Below the pieces are notes generated by a model that was not told where the DNA came from, did not search any database, and saw nothing but the letters and a program-made list of their open reading frames with translations. The position numbers were made by a program, and so were the translations under genes. A stretch of DNA of 64,000 bases from NCBI RefSeq assembly GCF_000785535.1, contig NZ_CP007595.1, positions 62,001 through 126,000 of the forward strand, given 5' to 3'. Of the stretch, positions 54,701-64,000 are shown piece by piece. The stretch is from Arthrobacter sp. PAMC 25486 (GTDB lineage: Bacteria > Actinomycetota > Actinomycetes > Actinomycetales > Micrococcaceae). Within the stretch, counting starts at the first letter, position 1. Every line of letters starts with the position of its first letter.

Positions 54701-56521
54701 GTGGCACAAAATTCCGCCCAGTCAGCACATGGTGCAACTGCCCAAGAACTGAATAAAGTTGGCCGCGGACGCATGCGCCTGGGCTTCATCGTCATGATGG
54801 TCACCTTGCTGGTCATCGCGGGGCGCCTGGTCATGGTGCAGGGCCTGGATACGGGCAACATGGCCCAGGCTGCTGAAAACCAGCGCATGGTGGTGCAGAC
54901 GCTCCCGGCTGTGCGCGGAAAGATCATTGACGCCAAGGGCAACGTCCTGGCGGAAAGCATTGTCCGCTACAACATCACCGTCTCGCAGATTAACTTCAAG
55001 GCGTACCCGGAGTACAAACACGGGACCACCGATCCGAAGACCGGCAAGACGACGACCGTGACATACACCAGCGACGAGGGACTCCAGCAACTCGCCGACG
55101 TCCTGGGATTGCCTGTTGAGGATGTGAAGACGGCCGCTACGGGAGACAAGAACTTCAACTACATCACCAAGGATGTCAGCCCGCTGGTGGAGAAAACGGT
55201 TGCCGAGCTGGGCATACCCGGCATCTATTCCGAAGCAGTCACAAAGCGCGTCTATCCCACGGGTGCCGTGGGTGGCCCCATCGTGGGTTTTGTTGACTCG
55301 GACGGAAACCCGCTGGCCGGCATTGAGCAGACCATGAACGACAAGCTCACCGGAACGGACGGCACCAGGACGTACCAGGCCGGCAAGAACGGGATCATCA
55401 TCCCCACGGCACCCGTGCGCACGGTTCCCGCGATTGACGGCCAAACCGTCCAACTGACCATCGACAAGGACCTCCAGTACTACGCGCAACAAGCCGCGCA
55501 GCAGCAGAAGGAAGAGTACAGCGCCCAATGGGCCAGCATTTCCGTCATTGAAGTTGCCACAGGCAGGGTCATTGCCCTGGCCGACAGCGACTCCTATGAC
55601 CCCAACAACGTGGGCGCCGCAGACCCGGCCAACATCGGTTCACGCACCGTGAGCTCCGTGGTTGAACCGGGCTCCACCAGCAAGATCATGACGGCCGCCG
55701 CCCTGGTGGAAGAAGGCCTGGCAACGCCCATGAGCCAGTACGTGGTGGAGCCGTCCTACACGATCGACGGGCAGACGTTTACGGACGCCTTCGAACACGG
55801 TACCGAGAAACGCACGCTGGCTGGCATCATCGCCGATTCCATGAACACCGGAACCGTCCAGGCCGGCTCCAAGCTCACCCCGGAGCAGCGCTACAACTAC
55901 ATGCGCAAGTTCGGTGTCGGCGAAAAGACAGGCATCCAGCTGCCGGGCGAAAGCCCCGGCATCCTCGCCGACTGGCCCACGTGGGACGGCCGCCAGCAGT
56001 ACACCGTGCTGTTTGGCCAGGGCGTGGCCCAAACCCCGCTGCAAACCACCATGGTCTTCCAGACGGTGGCCAATGACGGTGTCAGGCTCAAGCCCACCAT
56101 CGTGGACTCCTTCACCAAGGCAGACGGCACAGTGGACAAGCTGCCGCAGGCCCCCGGTGTGAAGGTGCTGAGCCCCAAAACCGCCCAGGACGCCCGCGAC
56201 ATGCTTGAAGGCGTTGTCACCATGGCCGACTATAAGGTGGTCGGCATCCCCGGCTACCGGACCGGCGGCAAGACCGGCACCGCCGAAGCCCCCGCCGACA
56301 ACGGGGTGGGTTTTGACGGCTACACCGCCTCCTTCATCGGCATGGCACCCATGGAGGATCCCCAGTATGTGGTGGGCATTACCGTCCAGCGGCCGCAGGG
56401 CGACATCTACGGCGTCACGCAGGGGTATACCTTTAATCAGGTGATGGGCCAGGTGCTGCGCAGCTTCGATGTACCGCCGTCCACCACCGAACCCGTCAAG
56501 CTGCCCAAGTTTTTCGAGTAA
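54701..56521 (+). CDS. ftsI: Septal penicillin-binding protein FtsI (PBP2B/PBP3 class B)
   Basis: A class B transpeptidase of 606 residues, anchored by one helix near residue 28 (RLGFIVMMVTLLVIAGRLVMV). The N-terminal dimerisation region includes RGKIIDAKGNVLAES. Transpeptidase motifs: SxxK Ser325-Lys328 (STSK), SxN Ser380-Asn382 (SMN) and KTGT starting at Lys524. It cross-links septal peptidoglycan and pairs with FtsW encoded downstream. There are 69 bases to ftsL, then four bases to the next open frame. Confidence 0.96.
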   Translation: MAQNSAQSAHGATAQELNKVGRGRMRLGFIVMMVTLLVIAGRLVMVQGLDTGNMAQAAENQRMVVQTLPAVRGKIIDAKGNVLAESIVRYNITVSQINFKAYPEYKHGTTDPKTGKTTTVTYTSDEGLQQLADVLGLPVEDVKTAATGDKNFNYITKDVSPLVEKTVAELGIPGIYSEAVTKRVYPTGAVGGPIVGFVDSDGNPLAGIEQTMNDKLTGTDGTRTYQAGKNGIIIPTAPVRTVPAIDGQTVQLTIDKDLQYYAQQAAQQQKEEYSAQWASISVIEVATGRVIALADSDSYDPNNVGAADPANIGSRTVSSVVEPGSTSKIMTAAALVEEGLATPMSQYVVEPSYTIDGQTFTDAFEHGTEKRTLAGIIADSMNTGTVQAGSKLTPEQRYNYMRKFGVGEKTGIQLPGESPGILADWPTWDGRQQYTVLFGQGVAQTPLQTTMVFQTVANDGVRLKPTIVDSFTKADGTVDKLPQAPGVKVLSPKTAQDARDMLEGVVTMADYKVVGIPGYRTGGKTGTAEAPADNGVGFDGYTASFIGMAPMEDPQYVVGITVQRPQGDIYGVTQGYTFNQVMGQVLRSFDVPPSTTEPVKLPKFFE

Positions 56522-56581
56522 GCAATGCACGCCCCGCCGCGTGCCTACCGCGCACCGAACCAACCAAAGGATTTCAAGCAC

Positions 56582-58280
56582 GTGCCTGTGAACAACCCGC
56601 CCGCCCCGCTGCGTCCCGCGCATCCCCATGGTGCCACGCTGGCGCAGCTGGCCGACCTTGTGGGCGCGCCCCATCCTGCCCTGAACGGCGGCGAGGACTC
56701 CCTCCGGGTGACGGGGGCCAGCCTGGATTCGCGCACCATTCAGCGCGGCGACCTGTACCTTGCCCTGCCCGGGGCCAAGGCACACGGCGCCCAGTTTGCG
56801 GGTCCGGCCATTGCGGCAGGTGCTGTTGCGGTGTTGACGGACGACGCCGGATCCCGGCTTTTGGGGGCTGCATACAGTGTTCCGGTGCTCACCGTGGCAG
56901 ATGCCCGGGCCGTCACCGGTGCCGTTGCTGCCGCGATTTACGGTGGCGCCGGCACGGCCGCCCTCGAGCTCTTTGCCGTGACGGGCACCAACGGCAAAAC
57001 CACCACCACCTACTTTTTGAACTCCCTGCTGCAGGCGCTGGGGAAAACCACCGGGCTGATCGGCACCATTGAGATTTTGGCCGGCGGCGAAGCCATCCCG
57101 AGCAAGCTGACCACCCCTGAGTCGACGGATGTGCACGGCCTGCTGGCACTCATGGCGGAAAAGGGCCTGGCCGCCGCCTCGATGGAAGTTTCATCGCACG
57201 CCCTGGCGTTTGGCCGGGTCGATGCCGTGGAGTTCAACGTTGCAGGTTTCACGAACCTCACCCAAGACCACCTGGACCTGCACGGCGGCATGGAAGGCTA
57301 TTTCACCACGAAGGCCGCCCTGTTCACCCCGGCCCACACGAAAGCGGCCGTTATTACGGTCGACGATGAGTGGGGCTCGCGCATGGCGGCTGCGGCAACG
57401 GTCCCCACCACCACGCTGTCCACATCGGCCGCCACGGAAACAGCCGACGGCCCGGACACCACATCCGGCCCCGCCGCCGACTGGCAGGTGCACAACGTGC
57501 GCCGCGACGGCATCGGATCCGCCTTCACCCTGCGCGGCCCCAACAATGCCGCGCTGCATGCCCGCACCGGACTGCCGGGGGACTTCAACGTTGCCAACGC
57601 CGCCCTTGCGCTGCTCATGGTGACGACAGCGCTGCTGGCGCAGGCAGGGCAGGGGGACTCCGCCGTCGGAGGTGTTGAAGAGGGGCGCGAAAAAGCCGTG
57701 CTGGCCCGCCTGCAGGCCGTTCTCGACACCCACGACCCGTTCACGATCGAGGTGCCCGGGCGCATGCAGCTCGTGGGCACCGCCCCCGTTGCCGTGGTTG
57801 ATTTTGCCCACAACCCCGACGCACTGGAACGCGCCCTCAACGCAGTGAGGCCCGTTGAGGCAGGCGCCAGGCTGATAGCGGTCTTTGGCGCCACGGGGGA
57901 GCGGGACGCCACAAAGCGGCCCATCATGGGTGCCGTGGTGGCCAGGGGTGCCGACGTGGTCATTATCACCGACGACGACCCACACGACGAGGACCCTGCC
58001 GCCATCCGCGCCGACGTCCTGGCCGGCGCCCGTGAGACCAATGAAAAGGAGTCGCTGGGGCGCGTTGTCGAAGAGTTTGGCCAGCGTGCCGACGCCATCG
58101 CACGCGCCGTCGAACTGGCCGGACCGGCCGACGTGATCCTCGTCGCCGGACGCGGCCATGAAGTTTTCCAGGAAGTCAAGGGAATCAATATTTCCCTCGA
58201 CGACCGGGTTGAATTGCGCGCCGCCCTGGCCGCCCGCGGATTCCCGCTCACCAATGCAAGCACGATAGAGTCCTCAACTG

Positions 58281-58288
<8 letters not shown>
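56582..58288 (+). CDS. murE: UDP-N-acetylmuramoyl-dipeptide ligase MurE, lysine-type motif
   Basis: It adds the third amino acid to UDP-MurNAc-L-Ala-D-Glu. The P-loop is VTGTNGKTTTTYFLNSLL, substrate-binding TTPESTDVHGLL, and EVSSHALAFGRV carries the carbamoylated-Lys region. The specificity motif, DNPR in meso-DAP enzymes, is DDPH here (His468 replaces the DAP-binding Arg), so L-lysine is the likely substrate. The GTG 56582 with AAAGGA is preferred; ATG 56525 is an in-frame alternative right after ftsI. It overlaps murF by eight bases. Confidence 0.94.
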
Positions 58289-59782
<1,494 letters not shown>

Positions 59783-59786
<4 letters not shown>

Positions 59787-60895
59787 TTGCATTGCTCATC
59801 GGCGTCGGCTTGGCCCTGGCCTTTGCCATGATCGGGACCCCCATCTTCATCCGTTTCCTTGTTAAGCAGGGATACGGACAGATCATTCGTGAAGACGGGC
59901 CCACCTCGCACCAGATCAAGCGCGGCACCCCCACCATGGGCGGCACCGTGGTTGTCGGTTCCGTAGTGGCGGCCTACTTCATCACGCACTTGATTGTGTG
60001 GCTCATCAACGACAAATCCACCGGGCCCACCGCGTCCGGACTCCTCATGATCTACCTCATGGTGGGCATGGGGCTGGTTGGTTTCCTTGATGACTTCCTG
60101 AAAATTACCAAGCAGCACAACACAGGGCTGAACCCCAAGGGCAAGCTCATCGGCCAGGCGGTGGTGGGGATCTCCTTCGCCATCATGGCCCTCGGCTTCC
60201 CGAACAGTGCCGGGCTCACCCCGGCCAGTACGTTCATCTCCTTTGCCCGCGACATCCCCTCGCTGAACCTGGCCTTTGCCGGGGCAGGCCTGGGCGTGGT
60301 GCTGTTTGTGCTCTGGTCCAACCTGATCATCACGGCCGCCACCAACGGTGTGAACCTCACCGACGGACTGGACGGGCTGGCCACGGGCGCCGCCATCCTG
60401 GTCTTCGGCGCCTACACGCTGATCGGAATGTGGCAGTTCAGCCAGGCCTGCGGCTCCCGCAAGGTGCCCTCGGACTCGGTCTGCTACGAGGTGCGCGACC
60501 CGCTGGACCTGGCCCTGCTGGCCGCGATCATGTTCGCGGCCCTGATCGGCTTCCTGTGGTGGAACACGTCCCCGGCCAAGATCTTCATGGGCGACACCGG
60601 TTCCCTCGCCATCGGCGGTGCCATCGCCGGCTTCGCCATCCTCTCCCGCACCGAACTGCTGCTGCCCATCATTGGCGGCCTGTTCGTGCTGATCTCCTGC
60701 TCCGTCATCATCCAGGTGGGCTTCTTCAAACTGTCCAAGGGCAAGCGCGTCTTCCTCATGGCACCGCTCCAGCACCACTTTGAGCTCAAGGGCTGGAAGG
60801 AAGTGACCGTTGTGGTCCGCTTCTGGATTCTGGCCGGGCTGATGGTGGCCGTGGGTCTGGGCGCTTTTTACGCTGAATGGATTGTGCGACTGTGA
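59783..60895 (+). CDS. mraY: Phospho-MurNAc-pentapeptide transferase MraY
   Basis: A ten-helix membrane enzyme (370 aa) that transfers the MurNAc-pentapeptide phosphate to undecaprenyl phosphate, giving lipid I. Visible: SHQIKRGTPTMGGTVVV, GLVGFLDDFLKITK (metal-binding Asp pair), ATNGVNLTDGLDGLATG, FMGDTGSLAIGG, and MAPLQHHFELKGWKE. Its stop overlaps the GTG of murD. Confidence 0.97.
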
Positions 60896-62430
60896 GCGCC
60901 GTGGACAACCGACTTGATGCGCTGACCAGCTGGGACGCAAATTGGGCCGGCCTGCGCGTTGTTGTCACCGGCTTAGGCAAGACCGGCTTCTCCGTGGCGG
61001 ACACCCTGGCCGAGTTAGGTGCCCACGTTGTGGTGGTTGCCGCCGCGGACGACGCCGAGGCGCTGGCCAACGCCGACACCCTCAAGATTGTGGGGGTCAA
61101 GGAGGTCATCCTTGGACCGGAGCACTCCACCGTCCTGCCCCTGGTTGACGGACAGCGTGCGGAACTGGTGGTGACCAGCCCCGGCTTCCGGCCGAGCCAC
61201 CCACTGCTGGCCGCTGCAGCGGAGGCGGGCATCCCCATCTGGGGCGATGTGGAGCTGGCCTGGCGTGTCCGGGTGAAGGAAGGCCGCAAAACGGCGGAAT
61301 GGATCACCATCACCGGCACCAACGGCAAAACCACCACCACCACCATGGTCGAGTCCATGCTGCAGGCTGCCGGGCTGCGCGCCATCGCCGCCGGCAACAT
61401 CGGCACGCCCATCCTCGACGCCGTCCGCGACCCTGAGGGCTGGGATGCACTCGCCGTGGAACTATCCACGTTCCAGCTGCACTGGTGCGAATCCCTGGAG
61501 CCCGTCTCCAGCGTGTGCCTGAACCTGGCGGAGGACCACGTCGACTGGCATGGCAGCTTCGACGCCTACGCCGCCGACAAGGCCAAGATCTACACCAACA
61601 CCAAAGTTGCCTGCGTCTACAACGCGGAACAATTGGAAACCGAACGCATGGTTGAAAACGCCGATGTGCGCGAAGGCTGCCGCGCCGTGGGCTTCACCAC
61701 CGGAATGCCGGCGATCAGCATGATCGGCGTGGTTGAGGGTCTGCTCGTTGACCGGGCCTTCATCGCAGAACGCAAGGACTCGGCGGCCGAACTGGCCAAC
61801 GTCAGCGACATTGGCGAACTTGTGCCCCGGCACCTCGTGGCCAACGCGGCAGCCGCGGCAGCCCTGGTGCTTGCCTACGGGCTCAAGCCGGCGGATGTCC
61901 GTGCAGGCCTGGTCAATTACCACAACGGCGAACACCGGATCCAGCCTGTCGCCACCTCCGAGGGCGTGCTCTGGGTCAACGACTCCAAGGCCACAAACCC
62001 GCACGCGGCAGCAGCCTCACTGGCATCCTTCAACCCCGTCATCTGGATCGCAGGCGGACTGTCCAAGGGCGTCGACTACGACGCGCTCATCAAAACCCAT
62101 GCGGCCCGGCTGAAGGCAGTCGTGCTCATCGGCACCGACAGTTCCGCGCTGGAAGGCTCGCTGGCCCGGCACGCACCCGGCGTGCAACTGTTGAAAACCC
62201 GCGCCGAAGGCGGACGGCACGCCGACGCCTCCGCACTGCGCGGGGACGCAGTCATGGCCGAGGCCGTCGCCATGGCGGCGTCACTGGCACGTGACGGGGA
62301 CACGGTGCTGATGGCACCGGCGTCGGCCTCCATGGACCAGTTCACCTCCTACGCGCACCGTGGCGAAGCGTTCATCGACGCCGTCCGGGAGCTGTTGGAA
62401 GCACGGGCAAGCGCCTCAAGGGAGTCATAG
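60892..62430 (+). CDS. murD: UDP-N-acetylmuramoylalanine-D-glutamate ligase MurD
   Basis: It adds D-glutamate to UDP-MurNAc-L-Ala. The N-terminal Rossmann part is VVVTGLGKTGFSVADTLAELG, the P-loop ITITGTNGKTTTTTMVESML, then AVELSTFQLHW, LAEDHVDWHGS and VNDSKATNPHAA. At 512 residues it is longer than E. coli MurD, as usual in actinobacteria. The GTG at 60892 overlapping the mraY stop (GTGA) is chosen over ATG 60877. Confidence 0.95.
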   Translation: MSAVDNRLDALTSWDANWAGLRVVVTGLGKTGFSVADTLAELGAHVVVVAAADDAEALANADTLKIVGVKEVILGPEHSTVLPLVDGQRAELVVTSPGFRPSHPLLAAAAEAGIPIWGDVELAWRVRVKEGRKTAEWITITGTNGKTTTTTMVESMLQAAGLRAIAAGNIGTPILDAVRDPEGWDALAVELSTFQLHWCESLEPVSSVCLNLAEDHVDWHGSFDAYAADKAKIYTNTKVACVYNAEQLETERMVENADVREGCRAVGFTTGMPAISMIGVVEGLLVDRAFIAERKDSAAELANVSDIGELVPRHLVANAAAAAALVLAYGLKPADVRAGLVNYHNGEHRIQPVATSEGVLWVNDSKATNPHAAAASLASFNPVIWIAGGLSKGVDYDALIKTHAARLKAVVLIGTDSSALEGSLARHAPGVQLLKTRAEGGRHADASALRGDAVMAEAVAMAASLARDGDTVLMAPASASMDQFTSYAHRGEAFIDAVRELLEARASASRES

Positions 62431-63722
62431 TGGCCAGGACCCCCACACAGCCAGGTAAGGCTGCCACCAGCGCAGCACGAGCCAAGAAGAGTGTGGATCC
62501 GGCCAAAGGCGACCAGGCCGCACCGGCCGCCTCCAAGGCCGGCGCACCAACAGCAGCCAAGCCCGGTCGCCAACGCCCATTTCAGCGCTACCGCCAACGG
62601 TTCAACTCTAGGGTGGGCCGACCCACCGTCTCCTACTACTGGATCATCGGCACCACGGTGGCCCTGACCCTGATCGGGCGCATGACGGTGCTCTCGGCCT
62701 CCACGGCCGAGACGATCTCGCAGGGTAAGGATCCGTACGACCTGTTCATCAAGGAGTCGGGCTTTGCCGCGCTTGGCCTGTTGCTGATGTTTGTGCTGTC
62801 CTGCATGCCGGCGACGTTTTGGAAAAAGGCTGCCCCGTTCCTCTTCCTGTTGGCAGTGGTCCTGCTGGTGCTGATCTTCACCCCACTTGGCGTCAACGTC
62901 AACGGCAACCTGAACTGGCTGGCGTTTGGTCCGTTGCAGTTCCAGCCATCTGAGGCGGCAAAACTTGCCCTGGCCGTGTGGATGGGCGCCGTGCTTGCAG
63001 CCAAAGGCAGGCTGGTGCGCGAATTTTGGCATGTGATCGTGCCTGTTGGTGTGGGGGCGGCCATCATCCTGGGACTGATTTTGCTAGGTCACGACCTTGG
63101 CACGGCCGTCATCATTGGCATGATGGTGCTGGCCGGGCTGATGTTTGCCGGCGTGCGCTGGTGGACCTTGGCCCTTGCCGTGGCCGCCGGCGGCGCCGTT
63201 GCCATAATCTCAAACCTGACCAGTGAAAACCGGACCGGCCGCTTCGCCAGCTGGCTGGGCGACTGCAGCCAGCCCGGCGCCTGCGACCAGTACCTGAACG
63301 GCGCCTACGCGCTGGCCTCGGGGGGCTGGTTTGGTGTGGGGCTCGGCCAGAGCCGGCAGAAGTGGAACTGGATTCCCGAAGCCCACAACGACTTCATCTT
63401 CGCGATCATCGGAGAAGAGTTCGGCCTGATGGGCACCATCATCATCGTTGGCCTGTACGCGGTGCTCGCCTTCTCCATCTTCCGCGTCATCAACACGCGC
63501 AACGACACCTTCTCCAGGATTGTGTGCGGGATGATCCTGACCTGGATCATCGGCCAGGCCGCCGTCAACATTGCCGTTGTTGTCGGCCTGCTGCCGGTGA
63601 TCGGCGTCCCGCTGCCCTTGATCTCCTACGGCGGTACGGCACTGATCATGGTGCTTGCCGCGGTCGGTGTCGTGCTCTCCTTTTCCCGCACTGAACCAGA
63701 AAGAACCACGAAACCCCGATGA
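62430..63722 (+). CDS. ftsW: Septal peptidoglycan glycosyltransferase FtsW
   Basis: A SEDS-family polymerase of 430 residues, with about ten helices and a basic Ala/Lys/Pro-rich cytoplasmic N-terminus of 60 residues. Hallmarks: [36 protein letters not shown] (catalytic Asp in HDLGT), [19 protein letters not shown] and [15 protein letters not shown]. It pairs with FtsI in septal synthesis. The GTG start shares one base with the murD stop (TAGTG). Confidence 0.96.
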   Translation: MARTPTQPGKAATSAARAKKSVDPAKGDQAAPAASKAGAPTAAKPGRQRPFQRYRQRFNSRVGRPTVSYYWIIGTTVALTLIGRMTVLSASTAETISQGKDPYDLFIKESGFAALGLLLMFVLSCMPATFWKKAAPFLFLLAVVLLVLIFTPLGVNVNGNLNWLAFGPLQFQPSEAAKLALAVWMGAVLAAKGRLVREFWHVIVPVGVGAAIILGLILLGHDLGTAVIIGMMVLAGLMFAGVRWWTLALAVAAGGAVAIISNLTSENRTGRFASWLGDCSQPGACDQYLNGAYALASGGWFGVGLGQSRQKWNWIPEAHNDFIFAIIGEEFGLMGTIIIVGLYAVLAFSIFRVINTRNDTFSRIVCGMILTWIIGQAAVNIAVVVGLLPVIGVPLPLISYGGTALIMVLAAVGVVLSFSRTEPERTTKPR

Positions 63723-64000
63723 CGCCGAAGCAAAACATGACCCACAAGCAAAACCAGCCGCTGTCGGTGGTCCTGGCCGGCGGCGGCTCCGCAGGTCATG
63801 TCAGCCCGCTGCTGGCCATTGCCGGCGCCATCCGCCAACGCTCACCCGAGGCCGCCATCGTGGCCGTGGGCAGCAAGGGGGGCTTGGAGGAAACCCTGGT
63901 GCCCGCAGCCGGCTACGAACTGGCGCTCATCGAGCGCATCCCGCTGCCCCGCAAACCATCCAGGGACCTCCTGAAGCTGCCGGTGCGCATGCGTCAGGCA
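63719..64000 (+). CDS. murG: MurG, lipid II-forming GlcNAc transferase, N-terminal part (3' end outside window)
   Basis: The first 94 codons are present. [23 protein letters not shown] is the glycine-rich GGGTAGHV-type loop of MurG, followed by [42 protein letters not shown], all typical. It transfers GlcNAc to lipid I at the inner membrane face. It overlaps the ftsW stop (ATGA). About three quarters of the protein lie beyond the window. Confidence 0.95.
   Translation, partial: MTPKQNMTHKQNQPLSVVLAGGGSAGHVSPLLAIAGAIRQRSPEAAIVAVGSKGGLEETLVPAAGYELALIERIPLPRKPSRDLLKLPVRMRQA

Overview
The window is a single contig of high-GC (roughly 62-63 percent), densely packed actinobacterial chromosome. Gene order and protein content point to the Micrococcaceae (Arthrobacter sensu lato). 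Four blocks keep the order known from Mycobacterium tuberculosis: ParA-ScpA-ScpB-RluB-Cmk-Der (Rv1708-Rv1713), GcvH-GarA-MerR-nuclease-MerR-GcvP (Rv1826-Rv1832), AroG-PknL-Rv2175c-like-IdsA (Rv2173-Rv2178c), and the mra/dcw cell-wall cluster. MurE has DDPH where meso-DAP-adding enzymes have DNPR, which fits a lysine-type peptidoglycan as in Arthrobacter.

Layout: 1-7.3 kb is a tightly coupled plus-strand operon for chromosome condensation, rRNA modification, tyrosine and nucleotide synthesis, phospholipid acylation and ribosome assembly. It ends at a hairpin and is followed by tRNA-Pro(GGG). The region 7.5-25.3 kb is accessory: two paralogous minus-strand membrane proteins around 8 and 12 kb, a DUF488 protein, a SWIM-associated-type protein, a HAD phosphatase, a two-component system whose sensor kinase carries a frameshift, a serine hydrolase, a lysoplasmalogenase-like protein, an acyl-CoA dehydrogenase, a TauE/SafE exporter, an SMP-30 protein, an acetyltransferase, and a four-gene operon of membrane protein, universal stress protein and two CrcB fluoride channels.

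25.4-33 kb holds the glycine-cleavage/GarA/FtsR block plus an orphan ParA divergent from gcvP. 33.2-44 kb has pyruvate carboxylase behind a structured leader, a long-chain acyl-CoA ligase, glucokinase, an esterase, an acyltransferase and type II DAHP synthase. 44-51.4 kb has PknL, a LysM/transglycosylase protein, a DNA-binding Rv2175c homologue, a polyprenyl diphosphate synthase, DinB and a DUF3040 protein. From 52 kb to the end runs the division and cell-wall operon mraZ-rsmH-ftsL-ftsI-murE-murF-mraY-murD-ftsW-murG (the last one cut by the window edge).

The most interesting signals lie between genes. The palindrome TTACT-N4-AGTAA is found upstream of both the acyl-CoA dehydrogenase and the acyl-CoA ligase. 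A family of long hairpin repeats has three copies, with further unrelated hairpins alongside. A LexA-like box precedes dinB, 10-nt-phased TGGAG repeats precede mraZ, a hairpin resembling the mraW RNA motif precedes rsmH, and the pyruvate carboxylase leader contains competing stems. I see no phage, insertion sequence, CRISPR array or plasmid functions.
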